A stretch of 64,000 nt of DNA from Demequina sp. NBRC 110055 (GCF_002090135.1 NZ_BBRL01000004.1:1178001-1242000); one strand, 5' to 3'. Positions 54,356 through 63,737 are shown, counted from the first letter of the stretch. Program-made: numbers and translations. The notes: generated by a model from the sequence alone, not told the origin.

Positions 54356-54488
54356 TATGTGTGCGCCCCAGGCGGGACGGCGGCGTCACGCGACGCCGCC
54401 GAGTACCCCTCGGCGCCGTAGGCGCCTCCGCGCCGCCCGGCGCACCATGGCAGTACCTCAGGTCAATGTGGATCGAAAGGACAACGCG

Positions 54489-57400
54489 ATGGCACAGTTG
54501 CGATCACGACTGGGAGCGGTCACGGCGGTAGCCGTGATGGGCGCCCTCACCGCCGCGGGAACGTCCAGCGCGGCGCTGGCCGCCGACCAACCCGCCGAGG
54601 CGGGCATCACCGTCCCCAAGGTCGAAGGGATGGGGGAGGACTGGATCAACGGCGTCGACGTCTCCTCGGTGCTGTCGCTCGAGGAGTCCGGCGTGGTGTT
54701 CCGCGACGACGCCGGTGACCCAGGAGACCTCTTCGAGATTCTCGCCGACCACGGCGTGAACTGGGTGCGCGTGCGCGTGTGGAACGACCCCTACAACGCC
54801 GAGGGCCAGGGCTATGGCGCCGGAAACGTCGACGCCGACCGGGCCACCGAGATCGCCGAGCGCGCCACCGATGCGGGCATGCAGGTGCTCGTGAACTTCC
54901 ATTACTCGGACTTCTGGGCCCACCCGGGCCAGCAGATCCTTCCCAAGGCGTGGTCGGGGGACACGCTCGACGAGATCGTGACCGACGTCCACGACTACAC
55001 CGCCGCGACCCTCACGCAGATGGCGGACGCGGGAGTCGACGTCGGCATGGTGCAGGTGGGAAACGAGACCACCGGTGGCCAGATCGCCGGCACCACCTCG
55101 AACTCTTCCTGGTCCGACACGTCGCAGATCTTCCAGGCCGGTTCGACCGCAGTGCGTGAGGTGTACCCGGACGCGAAGGTTGCGGTGCACTTCACGAACC
55201 CCGAGCGCGGCGCCTACCCCGGCTATGCGCAGCGGCTCGCGGACAACGGCGTCGACTACGACGTGTTCCTCAGCTCGTACTACCCGTACTGGCACGGCAC
55301 GCTCGAGAACCTGACGAGCACTCTGTCGGAGGTGGCGACCACCTTCGACAAGGAGGTCGCCGTCGCCGAGGTCTCGTGGGCGCACACGCTCGAGGACGGC
55401 GACGGTCACACGAACGTGATCTATAGCGACTATGACCAGTACTCCACGTCCGTGCAGGGGCAGGCGCTCGCGGTCCGTGATGTGATGCAGGCAGTCGCGA
55501 ACGTCGACGAGGGTCGAGGCATCGGCACGTTCTACTGGGAGCCCGCATGGCTGCCCGTGGGTCCGGCCGACCAGGTTGACGCCAACGCCGTGCTGTGGGA
55601 GCAGTACGGTTCCGGCTGGGCGACCTCAGCCTCCTACGAGTACATCCACGACGAGTACTACGGCGGCTCGGCCTGGGACAACCAGGCCATGTTCGCGTTC
55701 GACGGTACGCCCCTCGAGTCGCTCAACGTCTACCAGTACGCCGTCAACGGCACCGTGGGTCCGCGCGAGCTCGACGGCGTCATCGCGCCCGAACTCTCCG
55801 TCGCGGACGGCGACACCATCACCCTTCCCTCGTCCGTCAAGGTGCGCTACACCGATGGCGTCACCGAGACCCAGGACGTGACCTGGACCTACCGCGACGG
55901 CTGGATCCAAGGTCCCGGCACCTACACCGTGCGCGGCGTCACCTCAGCGGGTGTCGATGCCACCGCCACGGTCACGGTGCTTCCCGAGGGCGGCGCCGGC
56001 ACCAACGTGGTGGTTAACGGTGGCTTTGAGGACGGGGTCGCGCCGTGGACCGGAAGCGGCAACGGCTACACCATCTCCGCCGCCGACGATCCCTACGACA
56101 ACTCGAAGCGCTCGCTCCACTTCTACAGCGCCAACCCGGTGAAGTTCACGGTCCAGCAGACCGTCTCCGGCCTCGCGCCGGGCCAATACCGGATGTCCGC
56201 GCAGGCGCAGGGACGCGCCGGCGACCAGGTCGTCATCTCCGCCTCATCGGGGATCTCAACCGTGTCCGCGACGGCCACGCTCGACGCCTGGACGAACTGG
56301 CAGAACCCCACCACGGCGCCGCTGAGCGTCGCCGCCGACGGCACCGCGGTGGTTTCCATCGCCGTTGACGCCGCCGCGGGCGCGTGGGGCACCGTGGACG
56401 AGGTGATTCTCGCCGAGGTGGTCGACAGCGAGCCGGTCGACACCGCCGCGCTTTCCGAGGCCGCCGAGCAGGCGGCCGCGATCGATCTCGACGGTTACAC
56501 CGCCGTCTCGGCCCTCGCCGTGCGCCGCGGGCTCGACCGTGCGGACCTCATTCTGGGCTCACCCGAGCCCAGCCAGGCCTCGGCGGACGCCGCCACGGCG
56601 GCGCTCGCCGACGCGGTCGACGGCCTCACCGAGGGTGACAGCTCCATTCCCGATCCTTCCGTGCGGCCCGTCACCGTGAGCGTCGTCGACGGCGACGAGA
56701 TCGGCCTGCCCGCGACCGTCACGGTGGTGGCGTACGACGACTCGACGAGCATCGAAGCGGTGACATGGCACGACGTGCTGGACCTCATCGACGGACCCGG
56801 CGAGTACACCGTGTACGGCGAGAGTGAGAACGGTTGGCCCGCCACCGCGACCGTCACGGTGACGGCCCGCAACTGGATCGTCAACGGCGGCTTCGAGGCA
56901 GGCGTCGACGACCCGTCGCCGTGGGTCATCGAGGCCGGTGACACCTGGCCTAGCGCCGACGACGGTACCGCGTGGGTCGCGGCCTATGGCGACCTCGAAG
57001 GCTCCTACGCCCTCAACGGCTGGTCCAACGGTGCCGCCGCCTCCGGCTTCTGGATCTCAGCGAAGCAGAGCACCGCGACGCTTCCCGCGGGTACCTATGC
57101 GCTCAGCGCGCGCTCGGCGGGCGGCGGCGCCGACGGCGCCTCGGACACGACCTACGAACTGGGTGCCTGGGATGGCACCTCCACGCACACCGACACCCTC
57201 GCGCTGCCGGGCTGGCCCGACCACGACGAGGCGAGCGTGACGTTCACCCTCGCCGAGCCGTCCACGGCCGACGTGTGGGTCTCGGCGGACCTCGTCCCCG
57301 GTGACTGGTCGTACGTCGACGACGTGAGGCTGGTGCGCGTCGAGCAGTCGGTTGGCGACACCGGCGTGCTCGCCGAGGCGCTGGCGGCGGCGGCCGACGT

Positions 57401-57881
57401 GGACCGCGCGGCCTACACCGAGGACAGCCTCGCGCGCCTCGACCTGGCAGCCGAGCGTGGAGCCCTCCTGATGGTGTCGCAGCGCTCCACCCAGGACCAG
57501 GTCGAGTCTGCGGTGCACGATCTCGCCTTCGCGACCACCACGCTCGCGTATGACGCCGAGCCGATCTGTGAGATCTCGTACAAGGTCAATGGACGCTGGC
57601 CCGGCGGCTTCAACGCTCAGGTATGGATCGCCAACGTCTCGGACGAGAATATCGACGGCTGGGACCTCTCGTGGAGCTTCGCGGGCGGCGAGACGATCAC
57701 GAACCTGTGGAGCGGAACCGAGCAGCAAAGTGGCGGCGACGTCACCGTGGAAGCGATGCCGTGGAACTCGGTGATACGACCCGGCAAGAAGCTGACCTTC
57801 GGGTTCATCGGAGCCGCCGATGATGCGCGGAGCATCGAGGAGTTCGTCCTGAACCACTCGGCCTGCGCTGCGACCCCGTAA
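54489..57881 (+). CDS. ganB: Secreted modular GH53 endo-beta-1,4-galactanase with CBM2
   Basis: 1130 residues. The signal peptide covers about 1-31. The GH53 barrel (about 45-400) has the acid/base Glu in VQVGNETTGG near 192 and the nucleophile in AVAEVSWAH near 294. An Ig-like domain (about 430-500), a carbohydrate-binding-like beta domain (about 505-645, starting NVVVNGGFEDG) and a helical spacer follow. The same three-part unit is repeated (about 725-1020, NWIVNGGFEAG). A C-terminal CBM2-type domain (about 1027-1130) has Cys near both ends. It cleaves beta-1,4-galactan of pectin outside the cell. ATG 54489 follows GAAAGGA. The repeated unit indicates internal duplication. Confidence 0.93.
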   Translation: MAQLRSRLGAVTAVAVMGALTAAGTSSAALAADQPAEAGITVPKVEGMGEDWINGVDVSSVLSLEESGVVFRDDAGDPGDLFEILADHGVNWVRVRVWNDPYNAEGQGYGAGNVDADRATEIAERATDAGMQVLVNFHYSDFWAHPGQQILPKAWSGDTLDEIVTDVHDYTAATLTQMADAGVDVGMVQVGNETTGGQIAGTTSNSSWSDTSQIFQAGSTAVREVYPDAKVAVHFTNPERGAYPGYAQRLADNGVDYDVFLSSYYPYWHGTLENLTSTLSEVATTFDKEVAVAEVSWAHTLEDGDGHTNVIYSDYDQYSTSVQGQALAVRDVMQAVANVDEGRGIGTFYWEPAWLPVGPADQVDANAVLWEQYGSGWATSASYEYIHDEYYGGSAWDNQAMFAFDGTPLESLNVYQYAVNGTVGPRELDGVIAPELSVADGDTITLPSSVKVRYTDGVTETQDVTWTYRDGWIQGPGTYTVRGVTSAGVDATATVTVLPEGGAGTNVVVNGGFEDGVAPWTGSGNGYTISAADDPYDNSKRSLHFYSANPVKFTVQQTVSGLAPGQYRMSAQAQGRAGDQVVISASSGISTVSATATLDAWTNWQNPTTAPLSVAADGTAVVSIAVDAAAGAWGTVDEVILAEVVDSEPVDTAALSEAAEQAAAIDLDGYTAVSALAVRRGLDRADLILGSPEPSQASADAATAALADAVDGLTEGDSSIPDPSVRPVTVSVVDGDEIGLPATVTVVAYDDSTSIEAVTWHDVLDLIDGPGEYTVYGESENGWPATATVTVTARNWIVNGGFEAGVDDPSPWVIEAGDTWPSADDGTAWVAAYGDLEGSYALNGWSNGAAASGFWISAKQSTATLPAGTYALSARSAGGGADGASDTTYELGAWDGTSTHTDTLALPGWPDHDEASVTFTLAEPSTADVWVSADLVPGDWSYVDDVRLVRVEQSVGDTGVLAEALAAAADVDRAAYTEDSLARLDLAAERGALLMVSQRSTQDQVESAVHDLAFATTTLAYDAEPICEISYKVNGRWPGGFNAQVWIANVSDENIDGWDLSWSFAGGETITNLWSGTEQQSGGDVTVEAMPWNSVIRPGKKLTFGFIGAADDARSIEEFVLNHSACAATP

Positions 57882-57889
57882 CCCCACTC

Positions 57890-57937
57890 GGCCGATGCCG
57901 TGGCGAGCCCCGTACGGGCCTCGCCACGGCATCGGCC
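57890..57937. terminator. Bidirectional terminator made of two inverted 14-mer copies
   Basis: GGCCGATGCCGTGGCGAG (57890-57907) pairs perfectly over 18 bp with CTCGCCACGGCATCGGCC (57920-57937). The loop contains CCCGTACGGG. It lies between convergent ganB and glgX, and both arms begin with the repeated 14-mer. Confidence 0.85.
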
Positions 57938-57946
57938 ATGCGTGGC

Positions 57947-60088
57947 TTAGGACCGCCGCGAGAGCAGCACGCGCAGCGTGCGGGGCTCAAGCACCTGCTC
58001 CTCGCCGGGCTTGACAATCTCGCTGGGAACGCCAACAGGGGACTCCCACGCCGAGTCCCACACAATCTCCCAGTCGGGGCCGTCGTCGGGCGGAGTCACC
58101 ACCGTCGCGGCATCGTTGGAGCCGTTGACGATGAGCAGGGCATCGGGCTCGTCGCGGTCGGACAGGGAGCGCATGAACTGCAGGACGCGCGTGGCCGGGT
58201 CCTCCCACCAGTCCTCGCTTTCGGGTTCGCCGCTCGCGGCAAACCACGCGGAGTCGGCACGCGGGTTGTCGTCGTCGGGGTGAGGATCGCGCCCTTCATA
58301 GAACTCGGCGGGGCGCAGCACGCGGTTCTCGCGACGTAGGGCGACCACGTGCTGCACGGTGGCGCGCAGGTCCGCCTGCCACGGGTGGAGTCCCCAATCA
58401 AGCCACGAGATTTCATTGTCCTGGCAGTACGCGTTGTTGTTGCCGCCCTGGGTGTTGCCGATTTCGTCGCCGGCCAGCAGCATCGGCGTCCCCGCGCTCA
58501 GGAGCGTGGTGCCCAGGAGGTTACGCATGGCGCGCCGACGCATCGCGTTGATGTCCGCGTCGCTGGTCTCACCCTCGAATCCGTGGTTCCACGAGCGGTT
58601 ATTGTCCGTACCGTCCCGGTTGTCCTCGCCATTGGCCTCGTTGTGCTTGCCGTTGTAGGTGGTGAGGTCGTACGTCGTGAAGCCGTCGTGGCAGGCGACG
58701 AAGTTCACCGAGGCCATGGGCCCGCGCATGAGGGGCGGCTCGGAGTGGCCGAACAGGTCCGACGAGCCCGCGAGCCGTGTCGCGAGCTCGGGAGCCGTGG
58801 GGTGGCTGCGGGCGCCCTTGGCCATGTCTCCCAGCCAGAACGAGCGCACCTTGTCGCGGAAGCGGTCGTTCCATTCGGCCATGGGCGCGGGGAAGTTGCC
58901 CACCTGCCAGCCGCCCATGCCGGTGTCCCAGGGCTCCGCGATGAGCTTCGAACCGCCCAGCAGCGGGTCCATGGTGAGGGCCACCAGGAAGGGGTGGCGA
59001 GTAGAAAAGCCGTGCCCGGTGCGCCCCAGCGTCGCCGCGAGATCGAAGCGGAAGCCGTCGACACCCACCTCCTCGACCCAGTAGCGCAAGGAGTCCAGCG
59101 TCATCTGCACCACGCGCGAGTGCGAGAAATCCAGGGTGTTGCCGGTCCCCGTGGTGTCGTCGTAGTGGCCGGGGGAGTGTGGCTGATGACGGTAGTAGGC
59201 GTGGTTGTCGAGCCCGCGCCATGACAGCGTTCGGTCACCCCAGCCGGCTTCGGCGGTGTGGTTGTAGACGACGTCGAGGATGACCTCGAGCCCGGCCTGG
59301 TGGAGTAGGTCCACCATGCCCACGAACTCGTCGAGCACCCCCTGGGCGCCCTTCGCGCGTGCATCCTCGGTCGCGTAGGCGGCGTGCGGGGCGAAGAAGC
59401 CCATGGTCGAGTAGCCCCAGTAGTTGGTGAGGTCCATGTTCTCGAGATGCGGCTCGGACGCGAATGCGTGCACGGGCAGGAGTTCGACAGTGGTGATCCC
59501 CAGCGACACGAGGTACTCGATCGATGCCGGGTGGGCGAGGCCCGCGTACGTGCCGCGCAGGTGCTCGGGCACATCCGACATCTGCTGGGTGAAACCCTTG
59601 ACGTGCAGCTCGTAGACCACGGTGTCTTCCCAGGGGATCTGGGGGCGGGGGGTCTGCCAGGAGCCGCCGGGCTCCGCCGTCACCACCGAGCGCGGCACCA
59701 GCGGTGCGGTATCCGTGTCGTCCTTGTTCGACAGCAGGGCCTGCGCACGCGGGTCATTCATCGGCGTGAGGTGGCCCTCGATGCCTCGCGCGTAGGGATC
59801 CAGCAGGAGTTTCGCGGGGTTGTAGCGGTGGCCCTTCTTAGGCGCCCACGGTCCGTGAGCGCGGAAGCCGTAGTGCTGCCCCTCGGCCATGCCGGGGACG
59901 AAGGCGTGCCACACGCCGGCCTTAGGGCCGAACAACTCCACGCGGGTCTCGGCGCCGCTCGCATCGAACAGGCACAGCTCCACGGCCGTGGCGTGTCCGG
60001 CGTAGACGCCGACGACTGCGCCGTCGTCCACGAGGTGGACGCCCAGGCGGTGTGGGGTGGGGGACGGGGTGACTCCCTCGATGCTCAT
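57947..60088 (-). CDS. glgX: Glycogen debranching enzyme GlgX
   Basis: A 713-residue GH13_11 isoamylase-type enzyme that removes alpha-1,6 branches from phosphorylase-limit glycogen. The N-terminal CBM48-like domain begins PHRLGVHLVDDGAVVGVYAG. Barrel motifs are VVYNHTAEAG, GFRFDLAATLGR (Asp nucleophile), LIAEPWD (Glu) and NFVACHDGFTTYDL (His-Asp). It is convergent with the galactanase. It complements GlgE and GlgB in alpha-glucan turnover. Confidence 0.95.
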   Translation of the reverse strand: MSIEGVTPSPTPHRLGVHLVDDGAVVGVYAGHATAVELCLFDASGAETRVELFGPKAGVWHAFVPGMAEGQHYGFRAHGPWAPKKGHRYNPAKLLLDPYARGIEGHLTPMNDPRAQALLSNKDDTDTAPLVPRSVVTAEPGGSWQTPRPQIPWEDTVVYELHVKGFTQQMSDVPEHLRGTYAGLAHPASIEYLVSLGITTVELLPVHAFASEPHLENMDLTNYWGYSTMGFFAPHAAYATEDARAKGAQGVLDEFVGMVDLLHQAGLEVILDVVYNHTAEAGWGDRTLSWRGLDNHAYYRHQPHSPGHYDDTTGTGNTLDFSHSRVVQMTLDSLRYWVEEVGVDGFRFDLAATLGRTGHGFSTRHPFLVALTMDPLLGGSKLIAEPWDTGMGGWQVGNFPAPMAEWNDRFRDKVRSFWLGDMAKGARSHPTAPELATRLAGSSDLFGHSEPPLMRGPMASVNFVACHDGFTTYDLTTYNGKHNEANGEDNRDGTDNNRSWNHGFEGETSDADINAMRRRAMRNLLGTTLLSAGTPMLLAGDEIGNTQGGNNNAYCQDNEISWLDWGLHPWQADLRATVQHVVALRRENRVLRPAEFYEGRDPHPDDDNPRADSAWFAASGEPESEDWWEDPATRVLQFMRSLSDRDEPDALLIVNGSNDAATVVTPPDDGPDWEIVWDSAWESPVGVPSEIVKPGEEQVLEPRTLRVLLSRRS

Positions 60089-60197
60089 GCCCTCATTGTG
60101 CCTGGAAGGTGTGACAGCGCCACCTATGCCCGCGTGTCGGATCCGTCACCACACCATCGCTTGCGTCTGAGGAAGCACCTGTGCCTACGGTGGACCG

Positions 60198-60899
60198 ATG
60201 CGCGCAAGGAGTCTGCTGTGGATGCGGCGCGAGGCGTGGGGCTTCGCGGCCGGATCGGTGCTGTTCATCGTCGCCGCGTACACGCACACCATGGCGGTCA
60301 TCGGCACCGTCGCGACCAACCTCGTCTACCTGTGCGGCTCTGCGCTATTTACCTGGGCCGCCATCGAACAGTTGCGGCTCGACGGGCGCCGCGTCCCCCA
60401 CCGTGGGTCGACCCCAGGCAATCTTGCGGATTGGTGGGCGGCGGCGACACGGCTGCTCGGTGGGGTGCTCTTCAATGTGTCGATCCTGGGTTCGCTGATC
60501 GCGTCCCTGACCGACATCGACGCCGGGGATGTGGTGTGGACCAGCGCGCCCTGGGGCTCGGCCGCCTACGTCGCCGCCGCTACCCTCGCCCTCGTCGCCG
60601 TGTCCAAGCGCGAACAGCTGTGGGACCCGCGCGCCCGCACGCCGGCGACCACGTGGCTGACCATGCTCGGGTCGCTCTCGTTCGCAGCGGCCTCGGTGAT
60701 CGACTACGCGCTACCGCCGGGCGAGCAGCGGCCCCTCGCGGGCGGGATCGCCGCGGCCACGATGACTGGTGCGGTGGCGTTTATCGCCGCCACCCTCGCC
60801 TCGCACGCCTCCGAGGCCGCTCAACGGCGCGACGAAAGGCCGGAGCAGAAGCGAAAGGCGGCCGACGGCCCCCACGACGGCAGGCTCAGTTCGGGGTGA
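60198..60899 (+). CDS. YrhK-like membrane protein
   Basis: A 233-residue protein with six or so hydrophobic segments in two blocks and a charged C-terminal tail (about 205-233). The first block (GFAAGSVLFIVAAYTHTMAV) resembles the YrhK domain, whose function is unknown. TACGGT lies six bases before ATG 60198, so the message may be leaderless. The gene is divergent from glgX, and no partner is evident. Confidence 0.7.
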   Translation: MRARSLLWMRREAWGFAAGSVLFIVAAYTHTMAVIGTVATNLVYLCGSALFTWAAIEQLRLDGRRVPHRGSTPGNLADWWAAATRLLGGVLFNVSILGSLIASLTDIDAGDVVWTSAPWGSAAYVAAATLALVAVSKREQLWDPRARTPATTWLTMLGSLSFAAASVIDYALPPGEQRPLAGGIAAATMTGAVAFIAATLASHASEAAQRRDERPEQKRKAADGPHDGRLSSG

Positions 60900-60934
60900 A
60901 CCGTCCCGCCGCCAAGACCGGGACACCCGTCCCG

Positions 60935-60963
60935 CTGACGCCGCGAGGGACGTTGGTTAGGCT
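60935..60963 (+). promoter_or_regulatory. Promoter of etfBA
   Basis: CTGACG and TAGGCT are spaced 17 bases, close to the sigma-70 ideal. TAGGCT ends six bases before ATG 60970, without a Shine-Dalgarno, which suggests a leaderless transcript. Confidence 0.6.
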
Positions 60964-60969
60964 CGTGGC

Positions 60970-61758
60970 ATGCGCATTCTGGTCACGGTCAAGCACGTCC
61001 CCGACCTGCAGTCGCAGCGGTCCTTCACCGGCGGCCGTGTGACGCGCACGGCGGACGACGGCACCATGAACGAGCTCGACGAGCATGCCGTTGAGGCCGC
61101 CCTCCAGCTCGTGGAGGCCGCGGGCGAGGGTGAGGTCTACGCCCTCACCGTGGGTGGGGCCGATGCGGTGGTCGCCGTCCGTAAGGCCCTTCAGTTGGGA
61201 GTGCAACACGCGATCCACGTCTCGGACGACGCCATCGCGGACTCGGACGTCTTCGGCACCGCGAAGGTGATGGCTGCTGCTGTTCGCAAGGTGCAGGACG
61301 AGGCGCCCCTCGACCTCGTGATCACGGGCATGGCGGCCCTCGACGGTCTCACGTCGATGCTGCCCACGGCGCTCGCGGCCGAGCTCGACTGGTCCCAGGC
61401 GACCCTGGCATCGGCCGTCTCCGTGGCTGGCGGCGAGGTGACTGTCGAGCGCCACCTCGCCGACGCGCACGAGACCGTTGTCGCGCCGCTACCCGCGGTC
61501 GTCTCGGTGACCGATGAGGCGAACAAGCCGCGCTATCCCAACTTCAAGCTCATCATGGCGGCGCGCAAGGCGCCGGTGGCCCTGTGGTCACTCGCGGATC
61601 TGGGCGTGGATCCCGCGAGCGTGGGCAGGGAGGGTGCGCGCACCGTCGTCGTGGACGCGTCGCCTGCGCCGCCGCGCGAGAACCGCGTGACCGTCACGGA
61701 CACGGGGGACGGCGGCACACAGCTGGCCGACTTCCTCATCGAAAAGGGGCTCGCATGA
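60970..61758 (+). CDS. etfB: Electron transfer flavoprotein subunit beta
   Basis: A 262-residue ETF beta subunit (ILVTVKHVPDLQSQRSFTGG ... YALTVGGADAVVAVRKALQL). It binds AMP and pairs with EtfA to pass electrons from acyl-CoA dehydrogenases to an ETF:quinone oxidoreductase. The AMP-binding part VITGMAALDGLTSMLP is intact near residue 117. The stop overlaps the etfA start (ATGA). Confidence 0.95.
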   Translation: MRILVTVKHVPDLQSQRSFTGGRVTRTADDGTMNELDEHAVEAALQLVEAAGEGEVYALTVGGADAVVAVRKALQLGVQHAIHVSDDAIADSDVFGTAKVMAAAVRKVQDEAPLDLVITGMAALDGLTSMLPTALAAELDWSQATLASAVSVAGGEVTVERHLADAHETVVAPLPAVVSVTDEANKPRYPNFKLIMAARKAPVALWSLADLGVDPASVGREGARTVVVDASPAPPRENRVTVTDTGDGGTQLADFLIEKGLA

Positions 61759-62702
61759 CCACCGTCGCCGTCCTCATCGATCACCGCGACGGTGAGGTGA
61801 CGCGCCCGGCCCTTGAGGCGCTCACACTCGCCCGCTCGCTCGGCACTCCCGTGGCGGTGTGGCTCGGGAGCGTGCCGTCGGCCGATGCCGTGGCCCTCGT
61901 AGGGGACTACGGCGCCACCGAGGTGCGGGTCGTCGACGCGGAGATGCGGCTCGCGGGCCATGCGGCGGCCGCGTTGGGGGCCGCGTTGGAGGACGCGGAC
62001 GTGGTGGTCGTCATCTCGACATTCGTCACCAAGGAGATCGTCACGCGCCTGGCGATGGCCACGGGCGCTGGCGTCGTCGTCGACGCGGCGGGCGCCGAGA
62101 TCGTCGACGGTCGGGTCGAGACGGTGCAGACCGTGTTTGCGGCGACGTGGAACGTGCGCACGCGCATCCACACGGAACGCGCCATCGTGGGCATCCGGCC
62201 CAACACCACGCAGGCGGTGCCTGCCGACACTCCCGGCGACGCGGTGATCGTTCCCGTCACGGTGGATCGTCCCGCCACACGCGAGCGCGTAGTGGCGGTC
62301 GAGCCGGTCGAGCGGGGCGCGGGCGTGCCGCTCGCGGAGGCGCCCGTCGTGGTCTCCGGCGGGCGAGGCACCGGCGGAGACTATGCGCTCGTGACCGAGC
62401 TCGCCGAGCTGCTGGGCGGCGCGGTAGGTGCCTCGCGTGACGCGACCGACGAAGGCTGGATCAGCCACGAGCACATGGTGGGTCAGACCGGCACGACGGT
62501 GACCCCAGCGCTGTACGTGGCGGCGGGCATCTCCGGCGCCGTGCACCATCGCGGAGGGATGCAGGCGTCCGGCACCATTGTGTGCATCAACCTGGATCCC
62601 GATGCGCCCATCTTCGAGATCTCCGACTTCGGAGTGGTGGGCTCGCTTTTCGACGTCATCCCGCAGGCCATCGCGCGGATCAGGGAGCACCGCGCCGGCT
62701 GA
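61755..62702 (+). CDS. etfA: Electron transfer flavoprotein subunit alpha
   Basis: A 315-residue ETF alpha subunit. The C-terminal FAD domain has GGRGTGGDYALV, followed by VGQTGTTVTPALYVAAGISG and CINLDPDAPIFEISDFGVVG. The usual Ser-Arg near the flavin (SRAVVDAGW in many homologues) reads SRDATDEGW here. ATG 61755 is chosen for the overlap with etfB; the open frame further upstream runs inside etfB. A copy of the 14-mer repeat is inside the gene (61880-61893). Confidence 0.95.
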   Translation: MTTVAVLIDHRDGEVTRPALEALTLARSLGTPVAVWLGSVPSADAVALVGDYGATEVRVVDAEMRLAGHAAAALGAALEDADVVVVISTFVTKEIVTRLAMATGAGVVVDAAGAEIVDGRVETVQTVFAATWNVRTRIHTERAIVGIRPNTTQAVPADTPGDAVIVPVTVDRPATRERVVAVEPVERGAGVPLAEAPVVVSGGRGTGGDYALVTELAELLGGAVGASRDATDEGWISHEHMVGQTGTTVTPALYVAAGISGAVHHRGGMQASGTIVCINLDPDAPIFEISDFGVVGSLFDVIPQAIARIREHRAG

Positions 62703-62735
62703 TCGCTCGCGGCGCTCGCCCGCGCCTGCACTGAC

Positions 62736-62792
62736 GCCCGTCAATGTGCGATATGACGGGCTGCACCGCGGAACTCTCCGCACCGACCCGTC
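62736..62792. repeat. 57-bp two-hairpin element, copy 2
   Basis: GCCCGTC, 12 bases, GACGGGC, then a hairpin (GCGGA/TCCGC), then CCCGTC. The total of 57 bp and the internal spacing equal the reverse complement of the element at 34273-34329, while the stem sequences differ. It lies between convergent etfA and the short-chain dehydrogenase gene. Confidence 0.7.
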
Positions 62793-62832
62793 GATCGGCG
62801 AGACGACGGGCGGGAGCGCCCGCTGTGTGCGG

Positions 62833-63657
62833 TCAGCCGCGCGTGTCGACGGAGAGGCCCAGGTCCTCCCAGCGCGCGGCCTCATCGGCGAGTGCCTGCG
62901 CCTTGGCCGCACCCTGTGTGAGGGCGTGGCGGCCGGCGAGCAGGTGCAGTGGGGGAGCGTCCATGGTGGCGATCTGGAGCATGACGCGAGCCAGCGCGTG
63001 CGGGTCGCCGGGCTGGTTGCCCGGAAGGCGGTCGATGCGCTCCCAATAGGGTTCCATGACCTCGGCGTAGTCGGGGTGAATGTCTCGCACCTTCGCGCCC
63101 GAAGGGATCCACTGGGACACGATGGGGCCGGGCTCGATGATCGACACCTTGATCCCCAGGTGCGCGACCTCCTTGGCGAGCGACTCCATGAAGCCCGACA
63201 CGGCCCACTTGGACGCGCAGTAGTAGCCCATGCCTGCCGATCCGCGGACGCCGGCGATCGAGGAGATGGTGATGACGTGGCCGGAGCGCTGCTCGCGCAG
63301 GTGCGGCAACAGTGCCGTGGTGAGGTCCGCGGCGCCCCAGAAGTTGGTGTCGAGGACCCGGCGTGCCTCGACGGGGTCGGACTCTTCGATGGTGGAGAAG
63401 TAGCCGATGCCCGCGTTGTTGACGAGCACGTCGATGGGCCCGGCCTCAGTGGCCTGCGCGACGGCGGCGGCGATGCTGTCGGGATCCGTGACGTCGAGCG
63501 CGAGCGCCGTCACCGTGTCCGGGTGTGCGGCGACCAGCTCATCGAGCGTCTCGGGCCGGCGTGCGGTCGCGATCACGGTATGGCCCGCGTCGGCGGCCGC
63601 GGCGGCGAGCGCGTGACCAATGCCCGTCGAGCAGCCGGAGATAAACCAGGTGGCCAT
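62833..63657 (-). CDS. Short-chain dehydrogenase/reductase
   Basis: A 274-residue classical SDR. The cofactor motif is SGCSTGIGHALA (TGxxxGxG type) at about 7-18. VLVNNAGIGYF (NNAG), the catalytic Ser in ITISSIAG and YYCASK (YxxxK) near 147 are all present. TARRPET after beta-2 suggests NADP preference. SDRs of this subtype act on diverse alcohols and ketones, and the substrate is unknown. The gene is monocistronic. Confidence 0.88.
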   Translation of the reverse strand: MATWFISGCSTGIGHALAAAAADAGHTVIATARRPETLDELVAAHPDTVTALALDVTDPDSIAAAVAQATEAGPIDVLVNNAGIGYFSTIEESDPVEARRVLDTNFWGAADLTTALLPHLREQRSGHVITISSIAGVRGSAGMGYYCASKWAVSGFMESLAKEVAHLGIKVSIIEPGPIVSQWIPSGAKVRDIHPDYAEVMEPYWERIDRLPGNQPGDPHALARVMLQIATMDAPPLHLLAGRHALTQGAAKAQALADEAARWEDLGLSVDTRG

Positions 63658-63737
63658 GGGAATCCTTTCGCTGTCCTCACCTCAGCCTAGGTGGCGCGCG
63701 ACTCAGGAGTCGGACCCCGTAGTCCCGCATGTCACGC

